64,000 nucleotides of DNA from Nonlabens sp. Hel1_33_55 (GCF_900101765.1 NZ_LT627735.1:1900001-1964000); one strand, 5' to 3'. Positions 35,363-44,374 are shown, numbered from the stretch's first letter. Notes: a model not told the origin generated them from the letters alone. A program made the numbers and translations.

Positions 35363-35997
35363 TGATCAAGGTGTGCGGCATGCGAGAAAACAACAATATC
35401 AACGCTCTTCAAGAATTGGATATTGACTTTATGGGCATTATACGCTACCCTAAAAGCAAGAGGTTTGTTGATGATCAACAGAAGGCTCAAATAGAGCAAT
35501 TGACGATGAATAAAGGAACTGTAGGCGTTTATGTGAATGCCACGCTTCAGGAAATCCTGCAAGATATTATTCCATTGCAATTAGATGTTGTGCAGCTGCA
35601 TGGTGATGAGAATTCCGCTTTCGCGAAAGCGTTACTAGAATTAGACATCAAGGTGTTCAAAGCATTTCAAATGAAGAAAGACTTTGATTTTGACACTTTA
35701 AAAGACTGGCTGCAACTAGGAAAAGAGTTTCCAGGAAAACTATTTTTCCTGTTCGATACAGCGACGAAAAATTATGGTGGCAGCGGCAAGAAATTTAATT
35801 GGCAAATGCTCGACTCTTATACTGGAAATGTCCCGTTTTTATTAAGTGGTGGTATTTCTAAAACAGACGTCGCAGACATAAAAAAAATAAAACACGATAT
35901 GTTCCTAGGTGTAGATCTCAACTCACAATTTGAAGACGAGCCCGGATTGAAGAATATCGAAATGATTAAGACATTCATTGAAAAATTGAGAAAATGA
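35359..35997 (+). CDS. trpF: Phosphoribosylanthranilate isomerase
   Basis: 212-residue TIM-barrel isomerase. The N-terminal [13 protein letters not shown] carries the catalytic Cys, and VQLHGDE holds the conserved region; LLSGGIS and [11 protein letters not shown] form the C-terminal phosphate site. Overlaps trpC and trpB by 4 nt each. The palindrome is read SAFAKALLE on the helix after VQLHGDE. Confidence 0.94.
   Translation: MMIKVCGMRENNNINALQELDIDFMGIIRYPKSKRFVDDQQKAQIEQLTMNKGTVGVYVNATLQEILQDIIPLQLDVVQLHGDENSAFAKALLELDIKVFKAFQMKKDFDFDTLKDWLQLGKEFPGKLFFLFDTATKNYGGSGKKFNWQMLDSYTGNVPFLLSGGISKTDVADIKKIKHDMFLGVDLNSQFEDEPGLKNIEMIKTFIEKLRK
35616..35631. repeat. Palindrome copy 12
   Basis: Full copy in trpF, AFAKA phase. 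Confidence 0.95.
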
Positions 35998-37160
35998 GCT
36001 ATCAAGTAGACGAGAAAGGGTTTTATGGAGAATTTGGTGGTGCATTCATACCAGAATTGCTGTATCCAAATATTGAAGAACTACAGGAAAACTACCTGAA
36101 AATTGAGAAAAGTGAGGAGTTTCAGACGGAATTTCATCAGCTGCTCAAGGATTATGTAGGTCGTCCTACACCTCTTTTTTTAGCAAAAAGGCTATCGGCT
36201 AAATACGGTGCTGAAATATGGTTAAAGCGTGAAGACCTCTGCCACACTGGTGCTCACAAAGTGAACAATACTATCGGACAAATTCTACTTGCCGAAAAAT
36301 TAGGTAAGAAAAGAATCATTGCCGAAACCGGCGCAGGCCAGCATGGCGTTGCTACAGCTACCGTTTGTGCCTTGAAAGGATTAAAATGTATCGTCTATAT
36401 GGGCGAGAAAGACATCGAGCGTCAAGCGCCTAATGTTGCCCGCATGAAAATGTTGGGAGCGGAAGTTAGACCTGCGATGAGCGGTTCAAAAACGTTGAAG
36501 GATGCCACCAACGAAGCGATGCGTGACTGGATCAACAATCCTGAAGACACGCATTACATCATAGGATCTGTAGTTGGACCTCATCCATATCCAGATATGG
36601 TGGCGCGTTACCAATCTATTATTTCCAAAGAGATAAAAGAACAAATGCAAGGCCTGCCAGATTACGTTATCGCCTGTGTTGGCGGTGGATCAAACGCAAT
36701 GGGTGCTTTTTATCACTTTCTGGACGATCCATCTGTCAAGCTAATTGGTGTTGAAGCTGCTGGTTTAGGAGTTGACACAGATAAAACGGCAGCTACTTTA
36801 ACTCTGGGAACTCCAGGAGTTTTACACGCCAGTCGTTCTATTATGATGCAAGATAAAGATGGACAAGTTGTAGAGCCGCATAGTATTAGTGCTGGTCTGG
36901 ATTATCCAGGTATAGGCCCAGCACACGCTTGGTTAAAAGTATCTGATCGTGCCCAATATATGGCGGTAACCGATGCAGATGCATTGAAAGCAGCAGTAGA
37001 ATGCAGCCGACTAGAAGGTATCATTCCAGCATTAGAGACTGCTCATGCATTTTCGGTTTTGAAAGATCTAGATTTAAAACCTACCGATCGTGTGGTCATC
37101 AACCTTTCAGGTCGTGGCGATAAGGATATGGATACGTATATGAGAGAGCTGGATCTTTGA
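35994..37160 (+). CDS. trpB: Tryptophan synthase beta subunit
   Basis: PLP enzyme joining indole to serine, partner of TrpA. 388 residues. Motifs: the PLP lysine in [13 protein letters not shown] (about 85), [12 protein letters not shown] with the catalytic Glu, the phosphate loop [10 protein letters not shown] and the C-terminal [10 protein letters not shown]. No copy of the palindrome. A 98-nt gap with an intergenic repeat separates it from trpA. Confidence 0.97.
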   Translation: MSYQVDEKGFYGEFGGAFIPELLYPNIEELQENYLKIEKSEEFQTEFHQLLKDYVGRPTPLFLAKRLSAKYGAEIWLKREDLCHTGAHKVNNTIGQILLAEKLGKKRIIAETGAGQHGVATATVCALKGLKCIVYMGEKDIERQAPNVARMKMLGAEVRPAMSGSKTLKDATNEAMRDWINNPEDTHYIIGSVVGPHPYPDMVARYQSIISKEIKEQMQGLPDYVIACVGGGSNAMGAFYHFLDDPSVKLIGVEAAGLGVDTDKTAATLTLGTPGVLHASRSIMMQDKDGQVVEPHSISAGLDYPGIGPAHAWLKVSDRAQYMAVTDADALKAAVECSRLEGIIPALETAHAFSVLKDLDLKPTDRVVINLSGRGDKDMDTYMRELDL

Positions 37161-37216
37161 AAAACTTGAATCAGAACTTGAACTCGAAAGCGAAAAATTA
37201 ATTATAACTACTGCTA

Positions 37217-37255
37217 TTTTCCCCTTTGGGGAAATGTCCGCAGGACAATGGGGCT
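37217..37255. repeat. 39-bp hairpin repeat, copy 1 (before trpA)
   Basis: Starts TTTTCCCCTTTGGGGAAAT and ends GTCCGCAGGACAATGGGGCT. It contains the small stems CCCC/GGGG and GTCC/GGAC. The copy at 43502-43540 is identical and that at 40442-40480 differs by one base. It fills the gap right before the trpA start. Confidence 0.9.
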
Positions 37256-37258
37256 CAC

Positions 37259-38041
37259 ATGCAAAACAAACTAACCCAACTATTCAACAGCAAGCCTAAG
37301 AATTTGCTCAATATATTCTTTACGGCTGGCTATCCTAAACTGGAGGACACAACAGTGATTCTAAAAGCATTGGAAGATTCCAAAGTGGATCTGGTAGAAA
37401 TCGGTATTCCATTTAGTGATCCACTAGCTGATGGACCAACGATACAAGAAAGCAGCAAAAAAGCACTGGAAAATGGGATGTCTATTGAAAAACTATTTAC
37501 TCAGTTAGAAGAATTCAAATCTGCAAATCCAGACTTCAATACGCCGGTATTACTTATGGGTTACTTGAATCCCGTGATGCAGTTTGGTCTGGATAAATTT
37601 TGTGCGCGCTGCGCATCCGTTGGTGTGGACGGTTTGATCATTCCAGATTTACCCATGTACTCCTATCAAATGGAATTCAAGGAAACTTTTGAGAAGCACA
37701 ATATTTCAAATGTATTCTTGGTCACACCACAAACCTCAGAAAAGCGCATACGGGAGATTGATGATAATTCTACCGGTTTTATATATGCGGTGAGTAGTGC
37801 AAGTACTACAGGCTCTAAAGCAGATTTTTCAGCAGCGGCAGATTATCTGGGTAGATTGCATAACATGAATTTGAACACTCCAGTATTGACTGGTTTCAAC
37901 ATCAAGAATGCGCAAAATTTCAAGGATGCATGTAATTACGTGGATGGAGCGATCATCGGTAGTGAATTTATACGTCAGATTTCTGCGTCTTCAGAAATTT
38001 CTAGCACGGTGCATGAGTTTGTAAAATCGGTTAAAGGTTAA
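37259..38041 (+). CDS. trpA: Tryptophan synthase alpha subunit
   Basis: Cleaves indole-3-glycerol phosphate to indole for TrpB. From the ATG giving MQNKLTQLF it has 260 residues. Catalytic Glu and Asp appear in VEIGIPFSDPLADGP (about 44). A TTG-initiated extension would read through the repeat and is rejected. It is the last trp gene; his begins after a 64-nt gap with promoter and leader. Confidence 0.95.
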   Translation: MQNKLTQLFNSKPKNLLNIFFTAGYPKLEDTTVILKALEDSKVDLVEIGIPFSDPLADGPTIQESSKKALENGMSIEKLFTQLEEFKSANPDFNTPVLLMGYLNPVMQFGLDKFCARCASVGVDGLIIPDLPMYSYQMEFKETFEKHNISNVFLVTPQTSEKRIREIDDNSTGFIYAVSSASTTGSKADFSAAADYLGRLHNMNLNTPVLTGFNIKNAQNFKDACNYVDGAIIGSEFIRQISASSEISSTVHEFVKSVKG

Positions 38042-38064
38042 AAAAACGTGATTATTTATGAGTT

Positions 38065-38080
38065 CGCTTTCGCGAAAGCG
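38065..38080. repeat. Palindrome copy 13 (intergenic, his promoter)
   Basis: Full copy in the his promoter; its left arm holds the putative -33 TTTC. Confidence 0.95.
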
Positions 38081-38098
38081 TAACTCCGCTTACATTTG
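38068..38098 (+). promoter_or_regulatory. Promoter of the his operon
   Basis: TACATTTG (38091-38098) is a perfect -7 box. At 19-bp spacing upstream lies TTTC (38068-38071) within the palindrome, one mismatch from TTTG. The -7 box ends exactly 7 nt before the His leader ATG. Confidence 0.55.
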
Positions 38099-38105
38099 CA
38101 TTGCA

Positions 38106-38162
38106 ATGAAATTAAACAACGTACATCACCATCATTTAAACACTTCCCGCAAGGCGAGCTAA
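38106..38162 (+). CDS. hisL: His leader peptide
   Basis: An 18-codon frame MKLNNVHHHHLNTSRKAS with four consecutive His codons (CAT CAC CAT CAT) at positions 7-10. It stands 7 nt after the -7 box and 28 nt before a terminator hairpin in front of hisG. This matches the classical histidine attenuator, though the His run is shorter than the seven of E. coli HisL. No RBS; near-leaderless start. Confidence 0.88.
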   Translation: MKLNNVHHHHLNTSRKAS

Positions 38163-38190
38163 AAATGTATTGATGTAACTCAACATATTT

Positions 38191-38219
38191 AAAAACCCGT
38201 CTTTTCTAGGCGGGTTTTT
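38191..38219 (+). terminator. his attenuator hairpin
   Basis: AAAAACCCGTC (38191-38201) pairs with GGCGGGTTTTT (38209-38219), eleven pairs with one G-U, loop TTTTCTA; the 3' arm itself is the T-run. It lies between hisL and hisG. Confidence 0.85.
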
Positions 38220-38282
38220 GCATTTCCATCAGGAACAAAAAGCGACCTAAAAGAGACTCAAAACGCTGAAAAGCACGAACAA

Positions 38283-39134
38283 ATGATTAGAATAGCAGTA
38301 CAAAAGTCAGGAAGATTATCAGATAAATCCCTTCAACTCTTAAAGGATTGTGGGATCAAGTTTGATAACGGCACACGCAAATTGAGCTCGAAGGCAAAGA
38401 ATTTCCCTATCGAGATCTTGTTTTTACGTGATGATGACATCCCGCAATATGTAGCACAAGGTGTTGCAGATCTTGGGATTCTAGGATTGAACGAGGTGGA
38501 AGAAAAAGACCAGAAAGTAGATGTGATCAAGCAACTGGGTTTTGCTGGTTGCCGTTTAAGTCTCGCGGTTCAAAAAGATGTGGACTACACAGGTCTTGAA
38601 TGGTTCAACGGTAAACGTGTAGCGAGTAGTTATACGACTATTGTCAAAAAGTTCTTTGCCGATAAAGGCATCAATGCCACCACCGAAGAAATAGGTGGAT
38701 CTGTAGAGATTGCTCCAGGCATAGGCCTTGCAGAAGGTATTTGCGATATCGTGTCTACAGGCTCTACATTGATCATGAATGGCTTGAAAGAGGTAGAAAC
38801 GGTAATGTATAGTGAAGCGGTTTTGATATCGAACCCATCATTAAACAGTGAGAAGAAAGAATTGCTGGACAAATTGATGTTCCGCATGGAGGCTGTGATG
38901 AACGCTGCTAAAAACAAATACATTTTGTTGAATGCGCCTAACGATAAGATCGATGAGATCTCAGCTTTATTGCCAGGAATGAAAAGCCCAACGGTACTTC
39001 CTTTGGCAGAAAAAGGTTGGTCGAGCTTACATAGCGTGATTGAAGAAAATGACTTTTGGAATGTCATCGATCAATTAAAAGATGCTGGTGCACAGGGAAT
39101 TCTTGTAAGCCCAATAGAAAAATTAATCGTCTGA
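38283..39134 (+). CDS. hisG: ATP phosphoribosyltransferase (long form)
   Basis: First step of His synthesis. 283 residues, the long form with a C-terminal regulatory domain (about 210-283), so it should not need a HisZ partner. Conserved parts are IRIAVQKSGRLSDKSL, LRDDDIPQYVAQGVADLGI, and the PRPP loop EGICDIVSTGSTL (about 155). The stop overlaps the hisD start by one base (TGATG). Confidence 0.95.
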   Translation: MIRIAVQKSGRLSDKSLQLLKDCGIKFDNGTRKLSSKAKNFPIEILFLRDDDIPQYVAQGVADLGILGLNEVEEKDQKVDVIKQLGFAGCRLSLAVQKDVDYTGLEWFNGKRVASSYTTIVKKFFADKGINATTEEIGGSVEIAPGIGLAEGICDIVSTGSTLIMNGLKEVETVMYSEAVLISNPSLNSEKKELLDKLMFRMEAVMNAAKNKYILLNAPNDKIDEISALLPGMKSPTVLPLAEKGWSSLHSVIEENDFWNVIDQLKDAGAQGILVSPIEKLIV

Positions 39135-40426
39135 TGGAACTCATTATCAACCCATCGCAAACCCACCAAGAGTCTTTGTTGGAACGACCGCTCAAGCAGC
39201 GTTCTGAAGTAGATCACGCGGTAAAGGAAATCATTCAACTCGTGCGCGAGAATGGTGACGATGCGCTTATTGCTTTTGCAAAGCAATTCGATGAAGCAGA
39301 ATTGACTCAATTGAAAGTAACGCCTGCAGAAATTGCACAGGCATCTACTCAGGTTGATGGAAGCCTCAAAACTGCCATCCAAATAGCCTACGATAATATT
39401 TACAAATTCCACAAGGCATGTTATACGCAGGATTATCCTGTGGTAGAAACGATGCCGGGCATCACTTGCTGGAGAAAATCATTACCTATTCAAAAGGTAG
39501 GATTGTACATTCCAGGCGGCTCTGCTCCTCTTTTTTCAACAGTTTTGATGCTGGGTATTCCAGCAAAAATTGCTGGAAATAAGAAAGTAGTTTTATGTAG
39601 TCCAACAGATGCGCAAGGCAACATTAATCCAGTCGTATTACATACCGCAAACCTATGTGGTATTACCGAAATCTACAAAGTTGGTGGCGCTCAAGCCATC
39701 GCCGCAATGACTTATGGAACAGAAAGTGTTCCTAATGTCTACAAGATTTTTGGCCCTGGAAATGCATTTGTTACGAGAGCAAAAGAATTGGCACAACAAG
39801 AAGGTGTCGCGATCGATATGCCTGCTGGACCGTCAGAGGTTTTGATAATAGCAGACGCAAAAGCAAACCCTGCATTTGTAGCTTCAGATTTATTAGCTCA
39901 AGCAGAACATGGTCACGATTCGCAAGTAATATTGTTAACCGATTCTCAAGAACTTGCCAATGCCGTTAATGAACAACTAGAGATTCAATTAAATTCGCTT
40001 TCGCGAAAGCAAACTGCCGAGGCTGCCCTAGAAAATAGCAAGACCATCGTTTTAGAAAGTATTGATCAATGTGTGGAATGGTCTGATGTTTACGCGCCAG
40101 AACACTTGATTATAAATGCCATAAATTCTGATGAGGTTGCCAATCAAATTACCGTTGCTGGATCGATTTTTATAGGTTCTTATACCTGTGAAAGTCTAGG
40201 CGATTATGCGAGCGGTACCAACCATACGTTACCAACGTATGGCTATGCTCGCAATTACAGCGGCGTATCGGTAGATAGTTTTGTGAATAAGGTAACCTAT
40301 CAAAAAGCAACCGCTCAAGGAATTCAAAATTTAGGCCCAGCCGTTGAAGCAATGGCTGCTGCAGAAGGGTTAGATGCGCATAAAAATGCAGTGAGCGTGA
40401 GGTTAAAAAGTTTAAATAATGATTAG
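39134..40426 (+). CDS. hisD: Histidinol dehydrogenase
   Basis: Oxidises histidinol to His with two NAD. From the ATG giving MELIINPS it has 430 residues, the normal length; a longer frame reads through hisG and is rejected. Visible motifs are IPGGSAPLFSTVLM, GPGNAFVTRAKEL, DMPAGPSEVLIIAD, zinc-site AEHGHDSQ (about 258) and YAPEHLII. The palindrome, missing the last base of the 16, is read NSLSRKQT. Confidence 0.96.
   Translation: MELIINPSQTHQESLLERPLKQRSEVDHAVKEIIQLVRENGDDALIAFAKQFDEAELTQLKVTPAEIAQASTQVDGSLKTAIQIAYDNIYKFHKACYTQDYPVVETMPGITCWRKSLPIQKVGLYIPGGSAPLFSTVLMLGIPAKIAGNKKVVLCSPTDAQGNINPVVLHTANLCGITEIYKVGGAQAIAAMTYGTESVPNVYKIFGPGNAFVTRAKELAQQEGVAIDMPAGPSEVLIIADAKANPAFVASDLLAQAEHGHDSQVILLTDSQELANAVNEQLEIQLNSLSRKQTAEAALENSKTIVLESIDQCVEWSDVYAPEHLIINAINSDEVANQITVAGSIFIGSYTCESLGDYASGTNHTLPTYGYARNYSGVSVDSFVNKVTYQKATAQGIQNLGPAVEAMAAAEGLDAHKNAVSVRLKSLNND
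39996..40010. repeat. Palindrome copy 14
   Basis: CGCTTTCGCGAAAGC (last base of the 16 changed to A) in hisD, LSRK phase. Confidence 0.92.
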
Positions 40427-40441
40427 ATCGTACCTGAATGA

Positions 40442-40480
40442 TTTTCCCCTTTGGGGAAATGTCCGCAGGACAAAGGGGCT
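40442..40480. repeat. 39-bp hairpin repeat, copy 2 (before hisC)
   Basis: Same element as at 37217 with one change (T to A: GGACAAAGGGGCT), 6 bp before the hisC start. Confidence 0.9.
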
Positions 40481-40486
40481 TGGAGC

Positions 40487-41683
40487 ATGAGTACATTCAA
40501 TTTAGAACATATAGTTCGCAAGAACATTTGGAATTTGAAGCCTTACTCTAGTGCGCGTAGCGAATTCAAACTCTACGGCAAAACTGATGGAGCAGAGCTG
40601 ACTTTGCTAGATGCTAATGAGAACCCAAACGATCCAGCTATTTTGGATATGGATTTACAAATCCGTAATCTGAACAGGTACCCTGATCCATTACAAAGTG
40701 ATATCAAGGAAATCTTGAGTGAGCAAAAGGGGATTTCTACAGACCAAATTTTCGTGGGTAATGGCAGCGATGAAGCAATTGACTTGCTTTATCGCATTTT
40801 CTGTGAACCAGGAAAAGATCAAGTCATCACGTGCCCACCAACTTACGGAATGTATGAGGTGAGTGCTGCTATTAATGATGTTAGAAATATTGAAATACCG
40901 TTGACATCAAGTTTTGAATTAGATATCGAGCAGATCTTGAAACAAGTTCAGGATGACAAGTCGATCAAACTCCTGTGGATCTGTTCGCCTAATAACCCAA
41001 CGGGAAATGCATTGCTAAAAGCCGACTTACAACACGACTGGCAAGCAGAGAATTATACTAAAGGCGGAATGATGGATATGCCGTATGCGCCAGAATTTGA
41101 TCAAGAACTTAGAGAAAATAAAGAGAAACTTGATCGGTTAATTGGAGGGTTTAATGGAATTGTAGTGGTTGATGAGGCCTATCAAGACTTCACAGAAAAC
41201 CAAAGCTTTATACGCAGGTTAGAAGATTATCCAAACCTTATAGTGTTACAAACCATGTCTAAAGCGCACGGTATGGCTGGTGCTCGCACTGGTTTTGCCT
41301 TTGCGTCTCCAGAGATTATTGCATTGTTCAATAAAACAAAGCCACCCTACAATGTCAACGAATTGTCGCAAAAAGCGGTGTTGAAAGCTTTGCAGCTTAC
41401 CGATCAAACCGATCAGCAAATTGGCGAAATCAAGTCCAACAGAGAGATGTTAAGCACGATGCTGGAAGATCTGGATTATGTTGAAGAAGTGTATCCTAGC
41501 GAGGCTAACTTTATTCTAGCCAAAGTGAAAGATGCTGCTGGTGTTTATAATTACCTAAAAGATCAAGGCATTATCATACGCAATCGCAGCAGCCAGATAC
41601 CAAATACATTAAGATTCACGGTGGGAACGACTCAGGAATGTGAGGTGTTGATGGAGACGTTGAAAAAATATAAAAGCATTTAG
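40487..41683 (+). CDS. hisC: Histidinol-phosphate aminotransferase with insertion
   Basis: PLP enzyme of His synthesis. From the ATG giving MSTFNLEHI it has 398 residues, about 45-50 more than usual. Conserved parts are DANENPND, FVGNGSDEAIDLLYR, CSPNNPTGN, VVVDEAYQDF, and the PLP lysine in TMSKAHGMAGARTGF (about 265). An extra ~30-residue stretch (HDWQAENYTKGGMMDMPYAP and following) is inserted between SPNNPTGN and VVVDEAY. Just before CSPNNPTG lies the hairpin repeat shared with hisF (40931-40960). Confidence 0.93.
   Translation: MSTFNLEHIVRKNIWNLKPYSSARSEFKLYGKTDGAELTLLDANENPNDPAILDMDLQIRNLNRYPDPLQSDIKEILSEQKGISTDQIFVGNGSDEAIDLLYRIFCEPGKDQVITCPPTYGMYEVSAAINDVRNIEIPLTSSFELDIEQILKQVQDDKSIKLLWICSPNNPTGNALLKADLQHDWQAENYTKGGMMDMPYAPEFDQELRENKEKLDRLIGGFNGIVVVDEAYQDFTENQSFIRRLEDYPNLIVLQTMSKAHGMAGARTGFAFASPEIIALFNKTKPPYNVNELSQKAVLKALQLTDQTDQQIGEIKSNREMLSTMLEDLDYVEEVYPSEANFILAKVKDAAGVYNYLKDQGIIIRNRSSQIPNTLRFTVGTTQECEVLMETLKKYKSI
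40931..40960. repeat. In-frame 30-bp hairpin repeat in hisC
   Basis: Starts CAGATCTTGA, ends GGATGACAAG. It is 23/30 identical to 44791-44820 in hisF and encodes ILKQVQDDK. The 7-bp stem ATCTTGA/TCAGGAT is kept by paired changes relative to hisF. Confidence 0.75.
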
Positions 41684-41697
41684 TTTAATTAAAAGCG

Positions 41698-41717
41698 AAG
41701 CCGTCCTACGACGGCTT
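41698..41717. repeat. Small hairpin repeat before hisB
   Basis: AAGCCGTC (41698-41705) with GACGGCTT (41710-41717), loop CTAC. A related element is at 45212-45229 before hisIE; both are followed by GAC and TAT and lie in the gap before a his gene. Confidence 0.7.
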
Positions 41718-41722
41718 GACTT

Positions 41723-42832
41723 ATGAAAAAAGTACTATTTATAGATCGTGACGGGACCATCGTCAAGGAGCCACCGACAGATTATCAACTGGATAGTTTT
41801 GAAAAGCTGGAATTCTTACCTATGGCAATTACCCAGTTGCACCGCATTGCGAGAGAGTTGGATTATGAGCTGGTGATGGTGACCAATCAAGATGGTCTGG
41901 GAACAGATAGTTTTCCGGAAGACACCTTCTGGCCTGTCCATAACTTGATGATGAATGTGCTGGAGAATGAAGGCATTAATTTTAGTGAGGTATTGATCGA
42001 TCGTTCTTTTCCAGAGCAAAATGCTCCAACCCGTAAACCTCAAACTGGTTTATTGACACATTACATTAAAGGCAATTATGACCTTGCTAATAGCTTTGTC
42101 ATAGGCGATCGCAATAGCGATATGCAGTTGGCAAAAAACCTGGGTTGTAAAGGAATTCAGTTGCCGTCAATTACAGACGACTCCAATTTTGAAGATGAGT
42201 TGGTGGTTTTGAAAACCGACTCCTGGAAAGAAATCTTCCAATTCTTGAAAGGCCAACCGCGCAAGGTTTCGGTCAATAGAAAAACAAATGAGACTGATAT
42301 TAAAATCACACTCGATCTGGACGGTTCTGGAAACGGGACGATCGATACCGGTTTGAAATTCTACGATCACATGCTCGAGCAATTGCAGCGCCATGGTTCG
42401 CTGGATTTGGATATCAATGTAAAAGGAGATCTAGAAATCGACGAGCACCACACGATTGAAGATACCGCTATTGCGCTGGGTGACGCTTTCGCGAAAGCGT
42501 TATCCACTAAAAAAGGAATTAATAGATATGGCTTTTTGCTACCTATGGACGATTCACTTGCGCAGGTTGCGGTGGACTTTGGAGGAAGACCGTGGATCGT
42601 TTGGGAAGCAGAATTTAAAAGAGAATATGTGGGCGATATGCCTACGGAATTGTTCTACCACTTCTTCAAATCCTTCAGTGATGCGGCAAAATGCAACTTG
42701 AACATGAAGGTAGAAGGTGACAATGAACACCACAAGATTGAGTCGCTGTTTAAAGCTTTCGCGAAAGCGATTAAAATGGCAGTCAAACAAACAGGCGACG
42801 GTAAGTTACCTAGCACCAAAGGCACGCTATGA
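41723..42832 (+). CDS. hisB: Bifunctional histidinol-phosphatase / imidazoleglycerol-phosphate dehydratase
   Basis: 369 residues, the fused HisNB of gammaproteobacterial type. The N-terminal HAD phosphatase has [12 protein letters not shown] (nucleophile Asp near 8) and [13 protein letters not shown]; the C-terminal dehydratase (from about 180) has [15 protein letters not shown], the metal His in [14 protein letters not shown] and [20 protein letters not shown]. Two palindrome copies 271 bp apart are read as AFAKAL and AFAKAI at positions where the family normally has similar Ala/Phe/Lys residues. Overlaps hisH by 4 nt. Confidence 0.96.
   Translation: MKKVLFIDRDGTIVKEPPTDYQLDSFEKLEFLPMAITQLHRIARELDYELVMVTNQDGLGTDSFPEDTFWPVHNLMMNVLENEGINFSEVLIDRSFPEQNAPTRKPQTGLLTHYIKGNYDLANSFVIGDRNSDMQLAKNLGCKGIQLPSITDDSNFEDELVVLKTDSWKEIFQFLKGQPRKVSVNRKTNETDIKITLDLDGSGNGTIDTGLKFYDHMLEQLQRHGSLDLDINVKGDLEIDEHHTIEDTAIALGDAFAKALSTKKGINRYGFLLPMDDSLAQVAVDFGGRPWIVWEAEFKREYVGDMPTELFYHFFKSFSDAAKCNLNMKVEGDNEHHKIESLFKAFAKAIKMAVKQTGDGKLPSTKGTL
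42484..42499. repeat. Palindrome copy 15
   Basis: Full copy in hisB dehydratase domain, AFAKA phase. Confidence 0.95.
42755..42769. repeat. Palindrome copy 16
   Basis: GCTTTCGCGAAAGCG in hisB, AFAKA phase, only 271 bp from copy 15, the closest pair in the window. Confidence 0.92.
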
Positions 42833-43428
42833 TTGCGATCGTAAAATATAATGCAGGAAACATAGGTAGTGTGACAAACGCGCTCAACCGATTAGGTATT
42901 GAAAATAAAGTTACCGACGATCCAGCAGAACTAAAAGCTGCCCACAAAGTGATTTTTCCAGGAGTAGGCGAGGCTGGAACGGCAATGAAATATTTGCGAG
43001 AACGTGAACTCGATCAAGTATTGATCAACTTGAAGAAGCCATTTCTAGGGATCTGTTTAGGAATGCAATTGATGTGCAATCACAGTGAGGAAGGCGATAC
43101 AAAGTGTCTCGGAATTTTTGATACAGATGTGAAACTGTTTCAATCTAAGGACTTCAAGGTGCCGCATATGGGATGGAATTCTTTAAGTTATGAGTTAGGA
43201 GTTCAGAATTCAGAGTCACTCTTGACTAACATTGAGCGTAATAGTGACGTGTACTACGTCCACTCCTATTATGCGGAGGTTTGTGATGACACCGCAGCAG
43301 TTTGTGATTATCTTTTACCATTTAGCAGCGTGCTGCAAAAGAATAATTTTTATGCGACCCAGTTCCACCCAGAAAAGAGCGCTGGAGTTGGAGAGCAATT
43401 ATTGAAGAACTTTATAGGCCTACCCTAA
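42829..43428 (+). CDS. hisH: Imidazole glycerol phosphate synthase, glutaminase subunit
   Basis: Class I amidotransferase that passes ammonia to HisF. 199 residues. Catalytic Cys in [10 protein letters not shown] (about 79) and the His-Glu pair in ATQFHPEKS. Its 187-nt downstream gap is the largest in the his operon and holds three hairpin elements. Confidence 0.95.
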   Translation: MIAIVKYNAGNIGSVTNALNRLGIENKVTDDPAELKAAHKVIFPGVGEAGTAMKYLRERELDQVLINLKKPFLGICLGMQLMCNHSEEGDTKCLGIFDTDVKLFQSKDFKVPHMGWNSLSYELGVQNSESLLTNIERNSDVYYVHSYYAEVCDDTAAVCDYLLPFSSVLQKNNFYATQFHPEKSAGVGEQLLKNFIGLP

Positions 43429-43429
43429 A

Positions 43430-43448
43430 TCCCTTCCAAAAGAAGGGA
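43430..43448. repeat. Small hairpin after hisH
   Basis: TCCCTTC (43430-43436) with GAAGGGA (43442-43448), loop CAAAA. No long T-run follows at once; it may reduce read-through or be another interspersed repeat. Confidence 0.5.
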
Positions 43449-43501
43449 CTTTGACAGGTTTTTAGAACTAGCATTAGAAGTAAACGAATTTGCGGTATTG
43501 A

Positions 43502-43540
43502 TTTTCCCCTTTGGGGAAATGTCCGCAGGACAATGGGGCT
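43502..43540. repeat. 39-bp hairpin repeat, copy 3 (before hisA)
   Basis: Identical to the copy before trpA. Confidence 0.9.
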
Positions 43541-43594
43541 TACGCCCTGTGAGTATAACAAATAAATCAGTCGAAGGTGTTGGACTCACAGAGA

Positions 43595-43612
43595 TCTCCG
43601 CCTTCGCGGAGA
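43595..43612. repeat. Hairpin at the hisA start
   Basis: TCTCCGC (43595-43601) with GCGGAGA (43606-43612), loop CTTC, ending 3 nt before the ATG. It resembles the hairpin before hisIE and could hide the ribosome binding region. Confidence 0.6.
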
Positions 43613-43615
43613 ATT

Positions 43616-44374
43616 ATGAGAATAATACCAGCAATAGATATTATCGACGGGAAATGTGTGAGGCTTTCACAAGGTGATTATAACCAAAAAACGGTTTACA
43701 ATGAGGATCCGCTTGAGGTAGCAAAAGAATTTGAAGCCAATGGTATTCAATACTTGCACCTTGTGGATCTTGATGGCGCCAAAAGTGCTCATGTGGTAAA
43801 TTGGAAAGTTTTGGAACGCATCGCAAGCCAGACGAGTTTAAAAGTAGATTTTGGCGGTGGCGTCAAAACCGATGAAGACATAAAGATGGTTTTTGAAAGC
43901 GGTGCCAAACAGGTTACTGGTGGAAGTATAGCCGTTAAGGATTCGGATACTTTTGAGGGTTGGATTGAGAAATATGGCAGCGATAATATCATTCTAGGCG
44001 CAGATGCTAAAGATGGAATGATCGCCACACACGGCTGGCTAGAAAGTAGCGAGCTTGAAGTGGTTCAGTTCATAAAACAATGGAACAAAAAAGGCATTCA
44101 ATATGTTATTTGCACTGACATTGCAAAAGACGGAATGCTTCAAGGTCCCAGCTATAATTTATATAGAAGGATCCTTTCTATAGAAGCAGGGAAAGCGGCT
44201 GATCAAATCATACCGTCTGCAGTAGATAATGATATTAAATTAATTGCTTCTGGTGGTGTGGCCTCAGTAAAAGACCTGCATAGCTTGAGAGAAATAGGTT
44301 GTGAAGGGGCGATTGTGGGCAAAGCCTTTTATGAAGGCAGAATTAGTTTTAAGGAGTTGAGAGAATTTGTATGA
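43616..44374 (+). CDS. hisA: ProFAR isomerase
   Basis: 252-residue TIM barrel for the ring-opening isomerisation in His synthesis. I see [21 protein letters not shown] (catalytic Asp), [36 protein letters not shown] (second catalytic Asp) and [13 protein letters not shown] longer frame would read through the hairpin and is rejected. Overlaps hisF by 4 nt. Confidence 0.95.
   Translation: MRIIPAIDIIDGKCVRLSQGDYNQKTVYNEDPLEVAKEFEANGIQYLHLVDLDGAKSAHVVNWKVLERIASQTSLKVDFGGGVKTDEDIKMVFESGAKQVTGGSIAVKDSDTFEGWIEKYGSDNIILGADAKDGMIATHGWLESSELEVVQFIKQWNKKGIQYVICTDIAKDGMLQGPSYNLYRRILSIEAGKAADQIIPSAVDNDIKLIASGGVASVKDLHSLREIGCEGAIVGKAFYEGRISFKELREFV

Noticed and set aside
37226..37258. N-terminal extensions of trpA, hisC, hisA and hisD
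   Set aside because: They read through hairpin repeats or the upstream gene and have no family similarity; start codons inside give normal lengths.
40170..40496. Reading frames antisense to hisD and many other genes
   Set aside because: Low-complexity or antisense shadows of strong genes with no recognisable domain.
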